From the NCBI RefSeq assembly GCF_021729035.1, contig NZ_JAJSAP010000001.1:434001-498000 (forward strand): 64,000 nucleotides of DNA. Direction: 5' to 3'. The position numbers and the translations under genes were made by a program. The number at the start of each line of letters is the position of its first letter. The stretch's first letter is position 1. A model generated the notes under the pieces. It worked only from the letters and a program-made list of their open reading frames with translations, did no database searches and was not told the DNA's origin. This DNA comes from Microbulbifer sediminum (lineage in GTDB: Bacteria > Pseudomonadota > Gammaproteobacteria > Pseudomonadales > Cellvibrionaceae). Below are positions 38,071 to 46,550 of this stretch, piece by piece.

Positions 38071-38748
38071 GTGGCCAGCAAAGTCATGTTAATCACCGGT
38101 GCCTCGAGCGGCATCGGCAGGGCAACCGCCCGCAGGGCCGTGGAGGAAGGCATCAGGGTGGTTGTGACTGCCCGGAACAAAGAGGCCCTGGCTTCGCTGG
38201 TAGAGGAGCTGGGAGCGGATAACGCAGTGCCGGTCCCGGCCGACATCACCAGGTTTGACCAGCTCGAGAAGGTGGTCGATAACGCAATCGCGCGGTTTGG
38301 CCGGCTGGACGTTGTATTTGCCAACGCCGGCACCGGCATCTCCCAGCCGGGCACCGAAGCGGGCGACCCGGAGGAGTGGCAACAGGTGATTGACGTCAAT
38401 ATCCGCGCGCTGCTCTGGACAGCCAAGCTGACCCTGCCGCACCTGCGTAAAACACGGGGGCACTTCCTCATGACCGGTTCCCAGGCCGGGCGCACTGCGC
38501 TCAAGGGCTCGATCTACGGCGCCTCCAAGTGGTTTGTACACGGGTTTGGGGCAAATCTTGCCGAGGAGATGGCCGAGTGGGACGGGCGCTGCACCGTCAT
38601 TGCGCCCGGCATGGTCAATACGGCGTTCTTCGATGAACCGAAGCCGGACAAGCTGGCCCCGGAAGACGTGGCAGACGCGGTGCTCTTTGCCGTCAGTGCC
38701 CACTCACGAAATACAATCAGGGAGATATTCCTGACGCCGACCTACTGA
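38071..38748 (+). CDS. short-chain dehydrogenase/reductase (SDR)
   Basis: A 225-aa classical SDR. The start is GTG at 38071: AGGAGGT lies five bases before it, and the upstream in-frame ATG adds 14 non-family residues. Motifs: cofactor loop TGASSGIGRA (residues about 9-18), VVFANAG, the catalytic Ser in LMTGSQAG, and YGASK. RNKEALASL after the second strand suggests NADP. Nearest relatives by style are NADP-dependent 3-hydroxy acid dehydrogenases such as YdfG. Substrate not readable from sequence. Confidence 0.9.
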   Translation: MASKVMLITGASSGIGRATARRAVEEGIRVVVTARNKEALASLVEELGADNAVPVPADITRFDQLEKVVDNAIARFGRLDVVFANAGTGISQPGTEAGDPEEWQQVIDVNIRALLWTAKLTLPHLRKTRGHFLMTGSQAGRTALKGSIYGASKWFVHGFGANLAEEMAEWDGRCTVIAPGMVNTAFFDEPKPDKLAPEDVADAVLFAVSAHSRNTIREIFLTPTY

Positions 38749-38787
38749 ACCAGAAGCCGTGGCCATTCCTGCCCCGTCAGTGAGTCC

Positions 38788-40572
38788 TCAGCGGCCCGGC
38801 ACATCGGGCGCCGGCGCATCGCCGGAGCTTACCGGCGTACATCCCTCGGAGTCGGTAAAGATCTGCGTCTCGTCGTGCAGTTCGCCGTCGTCCTGTCGGC
38901 ACTCGGGATTAACATCCTGGTAGTGATTACCCCGCATGACGATATCAACACCGCCCACCCGGACCTGGGCGGCCGCGGTGTCCACCATATCGGCAAAGAA
39001 ACGGCTGTTGAAAAGTCCGGAGTAGAGATAGCCAGAGGACAGTTCAACGAAAGCGGCCGAATCGTGCTCCGGCATCAGCATGGTGTCATTGAATAAGCTG
39101 TCCACGACAAAATTAAACCTCGGCGCCCAGTGATTACTGACATCGCCCGTGCGCAGGTGGTCGGTGCCGGAAAAGTCCTCCGGGTTTTTTGTGGTATTGA
39201 GGTTTTTCAGGCCACCACTGCCACGCAGGGCCAGGCGATGCTTGCCGCCACGCCCACCAATGTGGTTGCCCCGATGCCAGACGTTGGACACCACCAGGCC
39301 CCACACGCCCATAAAGCGGGCATTATGCTCCAGCGCGGTGGTCACATCGTTGCCAATCATGCCACCGTTAACCATCTGGCAGCTGTCCATGCAACCGATG
39401 TTGACGTTGGGCAGGTTATCCGGGTGACTTTTCAGCACCGAATCGGACAGGAATATCCCGTATGGCCAGTGCAGCAGCGAACAATCCAGAATGTCAGGGT
39501 TTTTACCGCAGTAGTTGGTCTGGGCAGTAAAACTGAAGCTACCCCAGTAGCGACCTGTCTCCGACCAGTCCATATCGACATCGTGCACAGTGACCAGGGT
39601 GGCCGCCATTCCCCCACTGATGTTACCAGCACGAATACCAGTAACTGTGACATTGTAACTCCAGCCCTGGACAACATTGCCCTCCGCATCCCGGAGGAGC
39701 TGCGGGTAGCCCTCGGCCTGTGCCGAAGTGGGGCTGCGGTCACCGCAGCGACCAGCAACCCCTATACGGACTTCCTCAACCAGTGGGCGCTCGCCCGGGC
39801 CGTAGCGATCGATGGTGACATCGGCTTCACTGTAATCAGTGCATATCCGGCCAAATTCTTCTCCCGCATGGAGCAGCACCCGCTTGCCCGCATACTCTCC
39901 GGTAGCGGGCACTTGGTTCCGCTGCGTCGCCCCCGCAGGGCACCCTGTGTAGTCACCGGCCGGGGAAACGCAAACCGTGTCCCCGGCACTGTAGAAGGCC
40001 TCCTGGGACTGGACCCGCACTGTCACAAAGGCGTCCTCGAAGTCTCCATGCGGATTCTGGACCCTGACGCCCACATTGTACTCGCACACACCGGCGACAT
40101 AGCGACTGCTGGACGGGGTACAGACGAAGGTGTGAAGTGCCCTGGGGCTCGACCCCACCTGCTGGTTCCGGCTTCTCATGGTGGTGTCAAACTCGCCGGA
40201 TTCCGGATCATCAAAATTAAAATGGAAAGCGAGCCACTGGCCGGTAGCACAGGCAACCGGATCAGCGCCGCCGGAAAGATCCACGCAGGTACTGTCAGTA
40301 GAGTCCTGGGCCGAGAAATAGATCGTCTCGGGCGAGACGCCGTTGGTGCGCGTCAGCACACGCAGGGATGCGTCGATGTTATCGCTTCCGCTACCATCGT
40401 CACATGTGCAGGGTTCATTCTTGGGCCCCTTGCCGTTGCCCTGCCCCGCGACAAGCGACAGGCCCGAGGGGTCAGTTGCGGAATCCCCTCCCGGGGCAGA
40501 CTGCATCTCCAGTAAACCGGTCGCAAAAATAAGGACCGCAACAGCGGCTAATGCGAGTGATAACCTTGGCAT
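38788..40572 (-). CDS. secreted Cys-rich protein with predicted right-handed beta-helix
   Basis: A 594-aa protein with a signal peptide (about residues 1-26) and roughly 16 cysteines, suggesting disulphides outside the cytoplasm. Residues about 70-190 look like a PKD or immunoglobulin-like domain (WLAFHFNFDDPESGEF, VCEYNVGVRVQNPHGDFEDAFVTV). The rest has short repeated strands (YNVTVTGIRAGNISGG, VSNVWHRGNHIGG, VDIVMRGNHYQDVN) typical of parallel beta-helix proteins such as polysaccharide lyases. No catalytic motif is clear, so I do not name an enzyme. The C-terminus is polar with no anchor. Confidence 0.75.
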   Translation of the reverse strand: MPRLSLALAAVAVLIFATGLLEMQSAPGGDSATDPSGLSLVAGQGNGKGPKNEPCTCDDGSGSDNIDASLRVLTRTNGVSPETIYFSAQDSTDSTCVDLSGGADPVACATGQWLAFHFNFDDPESGEFDTTMRSRNQQVGSSPRALHTFVCTPSSSRYVAGVCEYNVGVRVQNPHGDFEDAFVTVRVQSQEAFYSAGDTVCVSPAGDYTGCPAGATQRNQVPATGEYAGKRVLLHAGEEFGRICTDYSEADVTIDRYGPGERPLVEEVRIGVAGRCGDRSPTSAQAEGYPQLLRDAEGNVVQGWSYNVTVTGIRAGNISGGMAATLVTVHDVDMDWSETGRYWGSFSFTAQTNYCGKNPDILDCSLLHWPYGIFLSDSVLKSHPDNLPNVNIGCMDSCQMVNGGMIGNDVTTALEHNARFMGVWGLVVSNVWHRGNHIGGRGGKHRLALRGSGGLKNLNTTKNPEDFSGTDHLRTGDVSNHWAPRFNFVVDSLFNDTMLMPEHDSAAFVELSSGYLYSGLFNSRFFADMVDTAAAQVRVGGVDIVMRGNHYQDVNPECRQDDGELHDETQIFTDSEGCTPVSSGDAPAPDVPGR

Positions 40573-40826
40573 GATGGCACTTCCCTGCGTCCAGCCTTGG
40601 GGCGATTAGCATCATGATAGCTGTGCCTAGCCAAAAGATATTGAATGCTGGCGTGGTGGTGGCGCCCATTCATGGAACCTGGTTCTCAATTTTTATAAGC
40701 TGGCCCCGAATTTTCGGAGCCTGGCCCCTGGCACCGACGACCAGTCGCGGCATCTACCGCCGACCCGTCGACGGAAAAGGGGTAGCTGGGGTAACCTCGA
40801 CCGGGACGATTGCAGGGAGATCAATA

Positions 40827-41147
40827 ATGCTCAGAACAACCACTTCTACTGTCGACGGCAAGCAAATTTCTGAATACCTCGATGTGGTCGCTGGCGAGGC
40901 GATTATGGGTACCAACGTCTTCAAGGACTTTTTCGGGGCAATTCGCGATTTCGTGGGTGGCCGCGCAGCGGCCTACGAAAAGGAAATGGGTAAAGCCCGG
41001 GCTATCGCGTTCAAGGAAATGGAGGAACAGGCGCGCGAACTAGGCGCCGATGGCGTTGTCGGTATCGATATCGATTACGAGGTGGTCGGCCCTGACGGGG
41101 CCATGATGATGGTCAGCGTAAGTGGTACGGCAGTAAAGTTCCGCTGA
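40827..41147 (+). CDS. YbjQ/UPF0145 family protein
   Basis: A 106-aa protein of the UPF0145 (YbjQ) family, a small pentameric beta-rich fold with unknown function. It shows [54 protein letters not shown] and [13 protein letters not shown], following E. coli YbjQ nearly residue for residue. The start at 40827 has AGGGAGA eight bases upstream; the frame extends far upstream but without similarity. No membrane segment is present. Confidence 0.9.
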   Translation: MLRTTTSTVDGKQISEYLDVVAGEAIMGTNVFKDFFGAIRDFVGGRAAAYEKEMGKARAIAFKEMEEQARELGADGVVGIDIDYEVVGPDGAMMMVSVSGTAVKFR

Positions 41148-41195
41148 GCCGGCGCTTTTTGACGCCTCCTGAGCCCCATAAGACAGGTTAGAGGA

Positions 41196-41504
41196 ATGGA
41201 TAGGGACCAGTATCTCGCTGAAGTGGAGTCGCGCCTGCGGCGCATGTTTTCCGCGTCCAAAAGCGGCTATAAAACGCCGGCATCGGATCGCCACCGCCTG
41301 GAAGGCTTTATGCAGGCCGGTGTCTTTTTCGGCCTCACCGATAACCGGGAATTGACCGCGCTGATGGAGGAAACCCACTTCAGCGTGTTCGGTAAGACCA
41401 TCCGGGAACGGCGTGAGGATAATCCACTGAATTGGCAGAATGAGTCAGTCGACTACAGTGCGTATGAGGCACCGACCTTTATTCGCAACAGCGACCCGGC
41501 CTGA
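41196..41504 (+). CDS. hypothetical protein
   Basis: Unrecognised 102-aa protein, basic N-terminus (MDRDQYLAEVESRLRRMFSAS), then GFMQAGVFFGLTDNRELTALME, which could be a small helical domain, and a polar tail. AGAGGA precedes the ATG directly. It lies 48 bases after the YbjQ gene on the same strand and may share its transcript. Confidence 0.7.
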   Translation: MDRDQYLAEVESRLRRMFSASKSGYKTPASDRHRLEGFMQAGVFFGLTDNRELTALMEETHFSVFGKTIRERREDNPLNWQNESVDYSAYEAPTFIRNSDPA

Positions 41505-41565
41505 CACAAGGGCCACCCCGCACAGGAGTGGCCCCGGATAGCGGCCAGAACCGGCCGCCTGAGCG

Positions 41566-42342
41566 CTAGAATCGGGAGAAGTCAGCCGGACGCTTCTCCA
41601 TGAAGGCGGTGGCGGCCTCCTTGAATTCCTCGGACTGGAGGCGCTTCTGGAAATGGCCTGCCTCCTCCTGGATCACTTCGAGCCCCCTGTCGTGTGTACC
41701 CTGCCGCAGCAGCTGCTTGCTCAGGCGCACGGCCTCTGGCGCACGGGTTGCCAGTTCCGCGGCCACCTGGCGCGCCCGTGGCAGCGCCTCGTCAGGTGGC
41801 ACTGCAGCATTACAGATGCCCAGTTCAACCGCTTCCCGCGCACCGAATTTTTTGCCCAGCAGGAGCAGTTCCGCGGCCCGGGCATGCCCCATGATCCGCG
41901 GCATAAAGTAACTGGACGCATACTCCGGGCAAAGCCCCAGGTTCACAAAAGGCATCTGGAACAGCGCGTCTTCCCCCGCAAATGCCATATCGCAATGCAG
42001 CAGCATGGTGGTGCCTATTCCCACTGCGGGGCCATTGACGGCTGCCACCACAGGCTTGGGGAAGTTGTACAGGGCCACCATAAACTGGAATACCGGCGAT
42101 TCCTCATTGGAGGCCGAGCCACCCAGGAAGTCCATCAGGTCGTTACCACTGGTAAACACCCCCTCCCCGCCGGTGATGATGACCACGCGGATATCGCGGT
42201 CACCGGCGGCGCTATTCAAGAGGTCGGCCATGGCTGAATACATGGCCATGGTCAGGGCGTTCTTGCGCTCGGGGCGCAAAATGGTGATTTCCAGTACGCG
42301 GTCGGTGACCTGCGCCTGGATTTCTGCACATGTGCTCTCCAT
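41566..42342 (-). CDS. enoyl-CoA hydratase/isomerase family protein
   Basis: A 258-aa crotonase-fold enzyme, one per fatty-acid or amino-acid degradation step. Visible are ERKNALTMAMYSAM, the oxyanion-hole region GVFTSGNDLMDFL, and PVVAAVNGPAVGIGTTMLLHCDMAFA followed by FVNLGLCPEYASSY. The Asp in SGNDL takes the place of the usual first-loop residue. The ATG at 42342 has GGAG six bases upstream; another ATG six bases earlier overlaps that site. Closest known type is the 2-(1,2-epoxy...)/PaaB-like or general enoyl-CoA hydratase group; the substrate is not certain. Confidence 0.9.
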   Translation of the reverse strand: MESTCAEIQAQVTDRVLEITILRPERKNALTMAMYSAMADLLNSAAGDRDIRVVIITGGEGVFTSGNDLMDFLGGSASNEESPVFQFMVALYNFPKPVVAAVNGPAVGIGTTMLLHCDMAFAGEDALFQMPFVNLGLCPEYASSYFMPRIMGHARAAELLLLGKKFGAREAVELGICNAAVPPDEALPRARQVAAELATRAPEAVRLSKQLLRQGTHDRGLEVIQEEAGHFQKRLQSEEFKEAATAFMEKRPADFSRF

Positions 42343-42348
42343 GGGCAT

Positions 42349-42934
42349 CTCCGGTTACAGTCTGTGGACAGGCACCGGGCAAAGAGGGGCCCGGCGCCGC
42401 GATAATGTCACCATCTTAGCTTCTGGGCCGGGGCTTGGGAGACCCGAATCGACCACATCCGTTGACCGGAGGCACCGCAACAACGCCAAACGCCCCCCAC
42501 AGGGGCGACACCAGTCAGTGGCTGCTCACTTCGCAACCAGGACCGGGCACGAAAACAGGCATTGACTATGCTCACCGGCCACGGGGTGGCGCCTTTCGGC
42601 GGCCATGCCCGGACAGTTCCAGGCCGGGTGCCAACGGCCTCGGTAGGCTGCAGCCCCAACTCCACCGATGGAATCGGTCGCGACCGTCCCGCCTCCTACG
42701 GTCAAGCCCTGGCGGAGGGGGGAGCGCTCCTGCGTGCCATTTCAATGAGACTGCCGCGGAGGGGCGACATTATCGATCCACAGATTCAATGCAGTGTTTT
42801 TCATTTGCACCGCTCCAGAGCTTATAATGTGCCCAAAACTAAGTTCTATCTCGCAATTTTAGTTTTGATCCGCGGCATATTAAGAACAATTGGTTTCACC
42901 GCTGATTAAAACCCGAACAGGCTAAGCAGATTCC
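42349..42934. other. intergenic region, no gene recognised
   Basis: A long gap between divergent genes. Plus-strand frames at 42435 and 42562 have no protein features and look chance in a GC-rich area. The right end becomes AT-rich and holds the kynA promoter candidate. Confidence 0.5.
42800..42828 (+). promoter_or_regulatory. candidate promoter of kynA
   Basis: A perfect TATAAT (42823-42828) with a weak TTCATT (42800-42805) at 17 bp spacing. It lies about 105 bp before the ATG at 42935. Confidence 0.45.
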
Positions 42935-43717
42935 ATGACCGTAACCTATAGCTCCTACCTCAAAGTCGATGACTTGCTCCAGTGCCAGCAACCACTCTCG
43001 GACGGCCCGGAACACGACGAAATGCTGTTTATTGTGATCCACCAGAGCTATGAGCTGTGGTTCAAGCAACTGTTACACGAGCTCGATTTCCTGATTGGGC
43101 TTTTCAATGCCGGCGAAAAGTACCGTGCCCTGCATACCCTGAAAAGGGTTGATGCCATTTACCGCACGCTGATCCAGCAGGTGGATATTCTGGAGACTCT
43201 CACTCCCCTGGAATTCCTCTCCTTCCGTGATCGCCTCTCCAGCGCCAGCGGTTTCCAGTCCTACCAGTTCCGGGAGCTGGAATTCCTCTACGGCGCCAAG
43301 GACGCCAGGAAACTGGAGAATTACCCCCGCGGTTCAGAGCATCGTGCGCGCCTGGAGAAGCGACTGGAAGCCCCAACCCTGTGGGATGCGTTTATGAACT
43401 TCCTCGCCCAGGAGGGACACTCAATCCCGGACAGCGTACTCAAGCGGGACTTCAGCCAGGTGGCCGAGCCGTCCAGTGCGGTACAGAAGGTGCTGATCGA
43501 TGTCTACCGCAACGACCCGCTGATCAGTGAGATCTGCGAGGCTCTGGTGGATATCGACACTTCGTTGCAGCAGTGGCGCTATCGCCATGTAAAAATGGTG
43601 GAGCGGACCATCGGCGCCAAGATGGGTACCGGCGGCTCCAGCGGCGTCGGCTACCTGCAGAGCACACTGTTCCAGCCGGTGTTCCCGGACCTCTGGGCCA
43701 TTCGCTCGGAATTCTGA
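42935..43717 (+). CDS. kynA: tryptophan 2,3-dioxygenase
   Basis: A haem enzyme that opens the tryptophan ring to N-formylkynurenine, first step of the kynurenine pathway. The 260-aa length fits bacterial TDO. Conserved: DEMLFIVIHQSYELWFKQ (active-site His), FLSFRDRLSSASGFQSYQFRELE, and WRYRHVKMVERTIGAKMGTG, in which the His of RYRH is the haem ligand, then GGSSGVGYLQ. No other kynurenine gene is next to it, so the pathway must be completed elsewhere. A terminator follows. Confidence 0.96.
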   Translation: MTVTYSSYLKVDDLLQCQQPLSDGPEHDEMLFIVIHQSYELWFKQLLHELDFLIGLFNAGEKYRALHTLKRVDAIYRTLIQQVDILETLTPLEFLSFRDRLSSASGFQSYQFRELEFLYGAKDARKLENYPRGSEHRARLEKRLEAPTLWDAFMNFLAQEGHSIPDSVLKRDFSQVAEPSSAVQKVLIDVYRNDPLISEICEALVDIDTSLQQWRYRHVKMVERTIGAKMGTGGSSGVGYLQSTLFQPVFPDLWAIRSEF

Positions 43718-43778
43718 CCACCGCCCACCCATCACCGGTGCCGCTGCGCCGGTGAGAGGCCCGCCTGTTAACAGGCAT

Positions 43779-43807
43779 AAAAAAAGCCAGCATCAGCTGG
43801 CTTTTTG
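43779..43807. terminator. bidirectional terminator between kynA and exbD
   Basis: AAAAAGCCAGC and GCTGGCTTTTT form an 11-bp stem around an ATC-type loop, with A-rich and T-rich flanks. It can end kynA (plus) and the ExbD gene (minus). Confidence 0.9.
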
Positions 43808-43845
43808 TTGCCCGGAAAGGCTCCGGGCGATAATTTCGGGAATTA

Positions 43846-44268
43846 TCAGTCCCCGAACGGCACCAGGGATACCTGGATACCGGAATTCACTTCCTTGGCC
43901 GCATCCGCGATGGTCACATAAGTGTCGGCACTGGACTTGTTATGTGCACGGACGATCACGATCGCCTGCGGGTTCTCGGCGAACAACTGGGCGATACGGG
44001 CACGGACAGCGCGGGAATCAACGCGGCTGGCGCCCATATAGATATCGTCGTTGGCATCCACGGTCAGCAGGATATTCTGCTTGTCGGGATCCGGCGGAGT
44101 CTGCTCTGTCTCGTTCGGATCGGGCACGTTCACATCCAGCGCCTTCTCCTTCACAAAGGACGCCGTCACGATAAAGAAGATCAGCATAATGAACACAACG
44201 TCCAGCATGGGCGTCAGGTCGATATCTGCTTTTTCCTCTTCTACGGCCTTACCGCGTCGTCTACTCAT
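43846..44268 (-). CDS. ExbD/TolR family protein
   Basis: A 140-aa inner-membrane protein of the ExbD/TolR family: a short cytoplasmic N-terminus (MSRRRGKAVEEEKADIDLTP), one transmembrane helix PMLDVVFIMLIFFIVTASF with the proton-carrying Asp, and a periplasmic domain (VDANDDIYMGASRVDSRAV). With ExbB and TonB it would energise outer-membrane transport. No exbB is adjacent on either side, so it is an orphan in this window; the TonB-C protein at 54249 is 10 kb away. The start has only a weak Shine-Dalgarno. Confidence 0.92.
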   Translation of the reverse strand: MSRRRGKAVEEEKADIDLTPMLDVVFIMLIFFIVTASFVKEKALDVNVPDPNETEQTPPDPDKQNILLTVDANDDIYMGASRVDSRAVRARIAQLFAENPQAIVIVRAHNKSSADTYVTIADAAKEVNSGIQVSLVPFGD

Positions 44269-44452
44269 AAAACACCGTACAATTATCTAATGCGAATGGC
44301 GCCGGATTGACCGGTCTGATCAGGTGGGCAAGATTGCCGCGAAATGGCGATCTTTGCAAGTCAAACCTTCACCGTAAGGAAAAGATCCTTCCAAATCAAG
44401 CAGTTAAAGCCGATTGCAGCCTATTGCAGCGCCATTTTGGATAAAAATTGCG

Positions 44453-44905
44453 CTAGCGGGCCGCCAGGTAGCTTTGGTAATCCGGAACCTCCCGCTCGAA
44501 GCTGCGGTCCATGAGGGCCGACTGTACCATCATATCAGCGCTGCTGGAGTTACAGGCAACCGGGATGTTCCAGACCGCGGCGATCCGCAGCAGAGCCTTG
44601 ACGTCCGGATCATGGGGCATGGGCTCAAACGGGTCCCAGAAAAACACCAGCAGGTCAATCTCCCCCTGGCAGATCTTCGCGCCCAGCTGCTGGTCCCCGC
44701 CCAGCGGGCCGCTGAACAGCCGCTCCACCGCCAGGTCGGTGGCAGCCTCGATTCGCGCACCGGTGGTTCCGGTTGCCAGCAGTTCATGCTGCTCCAGCAG
44801 TGCACGGTGCTGGAGACACCAGTCGATCAGCGCCTGCTTGCGGTTGTCGTGGGCAACCAGGGCCACCCGCTTCCGGGCGGGCAGGGGTTGGGCAATAAAC
44901 TGCAT
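44453..44905 (-). CDS. mgsA: methylglyoxal synthase
   Basis: MgsA converts dihydroxyacetone phosphate to methylglyoxal and phosphate, a bypass under phosphate limitation or carbon overflow. The 150-aa product has RVALVAHDNRKQAL, ATGTTGARI, RLFSGPLGGDQQLGA with the catalytic Asp, and LVFFWDPFEPMPHDPDVKALLRIA, all family hallmarks. Length is normal. It is divergent from a hypothetical gene and shares a 200-bp intergenic region containing a poly-C tract. Confidence 0.96.
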   Translation of the reverse strand: MQFIAQPLPARKRVALVAHDNRKQALIDWCLQHRALLEQHELLATGTTGARIEAATDLAVERLFSGPLGGDQQLGAKICQGEIDLLVFFWDPFEPMPHDPDVKALLRIAAVWNIPVACNSSSADMMVQSALMDRSFEREVPDYQSYLAAR

Positions 44906-45026
44906 GGTATCTATTTTCTCTCTTCTCTTATTAGGTCGTCAGCGACAGTAAGCACGGGATGGCGATAGCCGAGCCCGGCCAGGATAGATTTACGCAATTT
45001 TGGCAGCCCGGCACAAGTCTTCGCTG

Positions 45027-45039
45027 CCCCCCCCCCCCC
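45027..45039. repeat. poly-C tract (13 C)
   Basis: Thirteen consecutive C between the divergent mgsA and 45108 genes, about 21 bases upstream of a TATAAT. Such tracts slip during replication and are prone to sequencing error. Confidence 0.8.
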
Positions 45040-45060
45040 GACGAAAGCGATTTGCCCCGT

Positions 45061-45066
45061 TATAAT
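45061..45066 (+). promoter_or_regulatory. TATAAT -10 candidate for the 45108 gene
   Basis: A perfect -10 hexamer 41 bases before the ATG. The -35 position (about 45038-45043) falls at the right end of the poly-C tract and shows no consensus hexamer. Confidence 0.45.
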
Positions 45067-45107
45067 GCCCTACCACGAACGGCATCAGAATCATGAGGTG
45101 ATCGGAT

Positions 45108-45512
45108 ATGAGCATTGGCGCCTGGGAGCCGGAAAGCACGACGGGAAACAGCGATGGGCAAATCGCCATAGATCCTGCACAGCTGGAAAGATTTATCCGC
45201 GCGGTGCAGGGCAACGAGCGCTTGTCGGACAGCCTTGCACGGGAGGACCTGGAAGCGTCGGCCCTGATGCGCCTGCCGGCCAGCCAGTGGCTGGGAGCCT
45301 GTGAGTCGCTGGACAACGAACAAATCTGGGACCTGATCCGCTTCTTTACCCTGGCAGAGATGCAACTACCCGGATGGGATGGCGGTGCCGAATCACCGGT
45401 TATTCCGCTGGCCAAGTCCCTGCGTCGCCGTAAGGCTGCCCTCAGTCGCGACCAGCTGCTGTGGATTCGCGAGCACTCCGACAATCGCTATCTTCCCTAC
45501 GGCCCACTCTAG
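45108..45512 (+). CDS. hypothetical protein
   Basis: A 134-aa soluble protein without a signal or membrane segment that I do not recognise by name. It is helical and acidic in the first half (PAQLERFIRAVQGNERLSDSLARE), has Trp-rich short motifs (ASQWLGACESLDNEQIWDLIRFFTLAEMQLPGWD), and a basic stretch KSLRRRKAALSRDQLLWIREHS near the end. GAGGT lies about ten bases before the ATG. The look is that of a conserved gammaproteobacterial protein rather than a random frame. Confidence 0.75.
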   Translation: MSIGAWEPESTTGNSDGQIAIDPAQLERFIRAVQGNERLSDSLAREDLEASALMRLPASQWLGACESLDNEQIWDLIRFFTLAEMQLPGWDGGAESPVIPLAKSLRRRKAALSRDQLLWIREHSDNRYLPYGPL

Positions 45513-45575
45513 TCGCCCTCCCCCCGGCTCGCCAACAGCCGGGGCCACCGCAGGGCCCGGCTCAGCGAACGCAAC

Positions 45576-46442
45576 TCAAACATCATCAATGCGTGACAGC
45601 TGGCTGCGCAGCAGCTGGATAGGGGGCGGCTTGCGGTAGTTATCCGGGACAAAACGCCACAACACGTATCCGTCCCGGTCCAGCAGCCAGTATGAAGGCC
45701 TGCAGGCACCAATTCCGGAGCGCCGGCGGCGACCCGCCCGCCTCACACCAAGCAGCCGCACCCAGAGGGGCACCGCCCCGGTATCGGTCCAGATCCGGTT
45801 ATCGTCGGCGGAAGCATCCAGGGTAACCATGTAGTGGCGGTTTTTGTCGGGCATGTGCGGCTCCGGCCAATATCCCTCCGGCTCCGTTGATACCAGCACA
45901 AGCTTCATATTGTATTTTTTCAGCGCCGGGGCCAGGGAAGGCAGGTCGGCCAGGAGCTCACGGCTGCTCGCACAAAAGCTGCCACGCAACACGATCACCA
46001 ACGCCCCGGAAAGGTGCTGCTGCCGCAGGCATTCAGCCACCAGCCATTCGTGCCCATCGGCAACCGCGAGCGCGGGGAATCGGTCGCCCGGCACAGGCAG
46101 GGGCGGATGGTGGAGGGAGGAAAAATGGAAAAGGTAAAGCAATACCAACCCGAGATTGAGAATCGACAAGTAGAGGGCCAGCCCGATGTCGGTATCAGTA
46201 AGTAAAACAACTGCCAACCCTGACAAAACTGCCGTCAGCCCCCCCGATTCCCGCTCATCCGCCCTGAATTTCTGCGGTCGCCAGTAGCGCAGTAACAACC
46301 ATACCGGTAATCCCCAGCTGCTCAATAACATGCCCAGCCAGGCAATTTCCCCACGGGCAATCCACTGGTCAACTGCGAAAAAACCGCAGCCCCAGAGCCA
46401 GGTGAAGGCGATGAAAGTAATAAATCCCTTAAATTTAGCCAT
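45576..46442 (-). CDS. membrane protein with thioredoxin/AhpC-like domain
   Basis: A 288-aa protein with three or four N-terminal transmembrane helices (residues about 5-110) and a soluble thioredoxin-fold part. GALVIVLRGSFCASSRELLADLPSL resembles the active-site strand and helix of AhpC/TSA proteins, with a single Cys (FCASS) at the peroxidatic-type site; LVLVSTEPEGYW and YWLLDRDGYVLWRFVPDNY follow. A membrane-tethered redox protein is the best reading. Proteins with one Cys may reduce peroxides or have lost activity. A basic RRAGRRRRSG loop is unusual for the fold. Confidence 0.75.
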   Translation of the reverse strand: MAKFKGFITFIAFTWLWGCGFFAVDQWIARGEIAWLGMLLSSWGLPVWLLLRYWRPQKFRADERESGGLTAVLSGLAVVLLTDTDIGLALYLSILNLGLVLLYLFHFSSLHHPPLPVPGDRFPALAVADGHEWLVAECLRQQHLSGALVIVLRGSFCASSRELLADLPSLAPALKKYNMKLVLVSTEPEGYWPEPHMPDKNRHYMVTLDASADDNRIWTDTGAVPLWVRLLGVRRAGRRRRSGIGACRPSYWLLDRDGYVLWRFVPDNYRKPPPIQLLRSQLSRIDDV

Positions 46443-46550
46443 AAAAGGTCATATTGGCCCAAAAATACTTGCAATCGATTATATAAATACGCTGCAATTA
46501 GCGCGATGAAATTCTTTCGTCCACAACAAATTTAATTACAGGGATCTTTT

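Noticed and set aside
39130-40515. A 461-codon plus-strand frame opposite the secreted beta-helix protein
   Set aside because: The minus-strand product has a signal peptide and regular strand pattern; this frame has neither.
42562-42909. A 115-codon frame upstream of kynA
   Set aside because: No Shine-Dalgarno, no recognisable motif, and it covers the likely kynA promoter.
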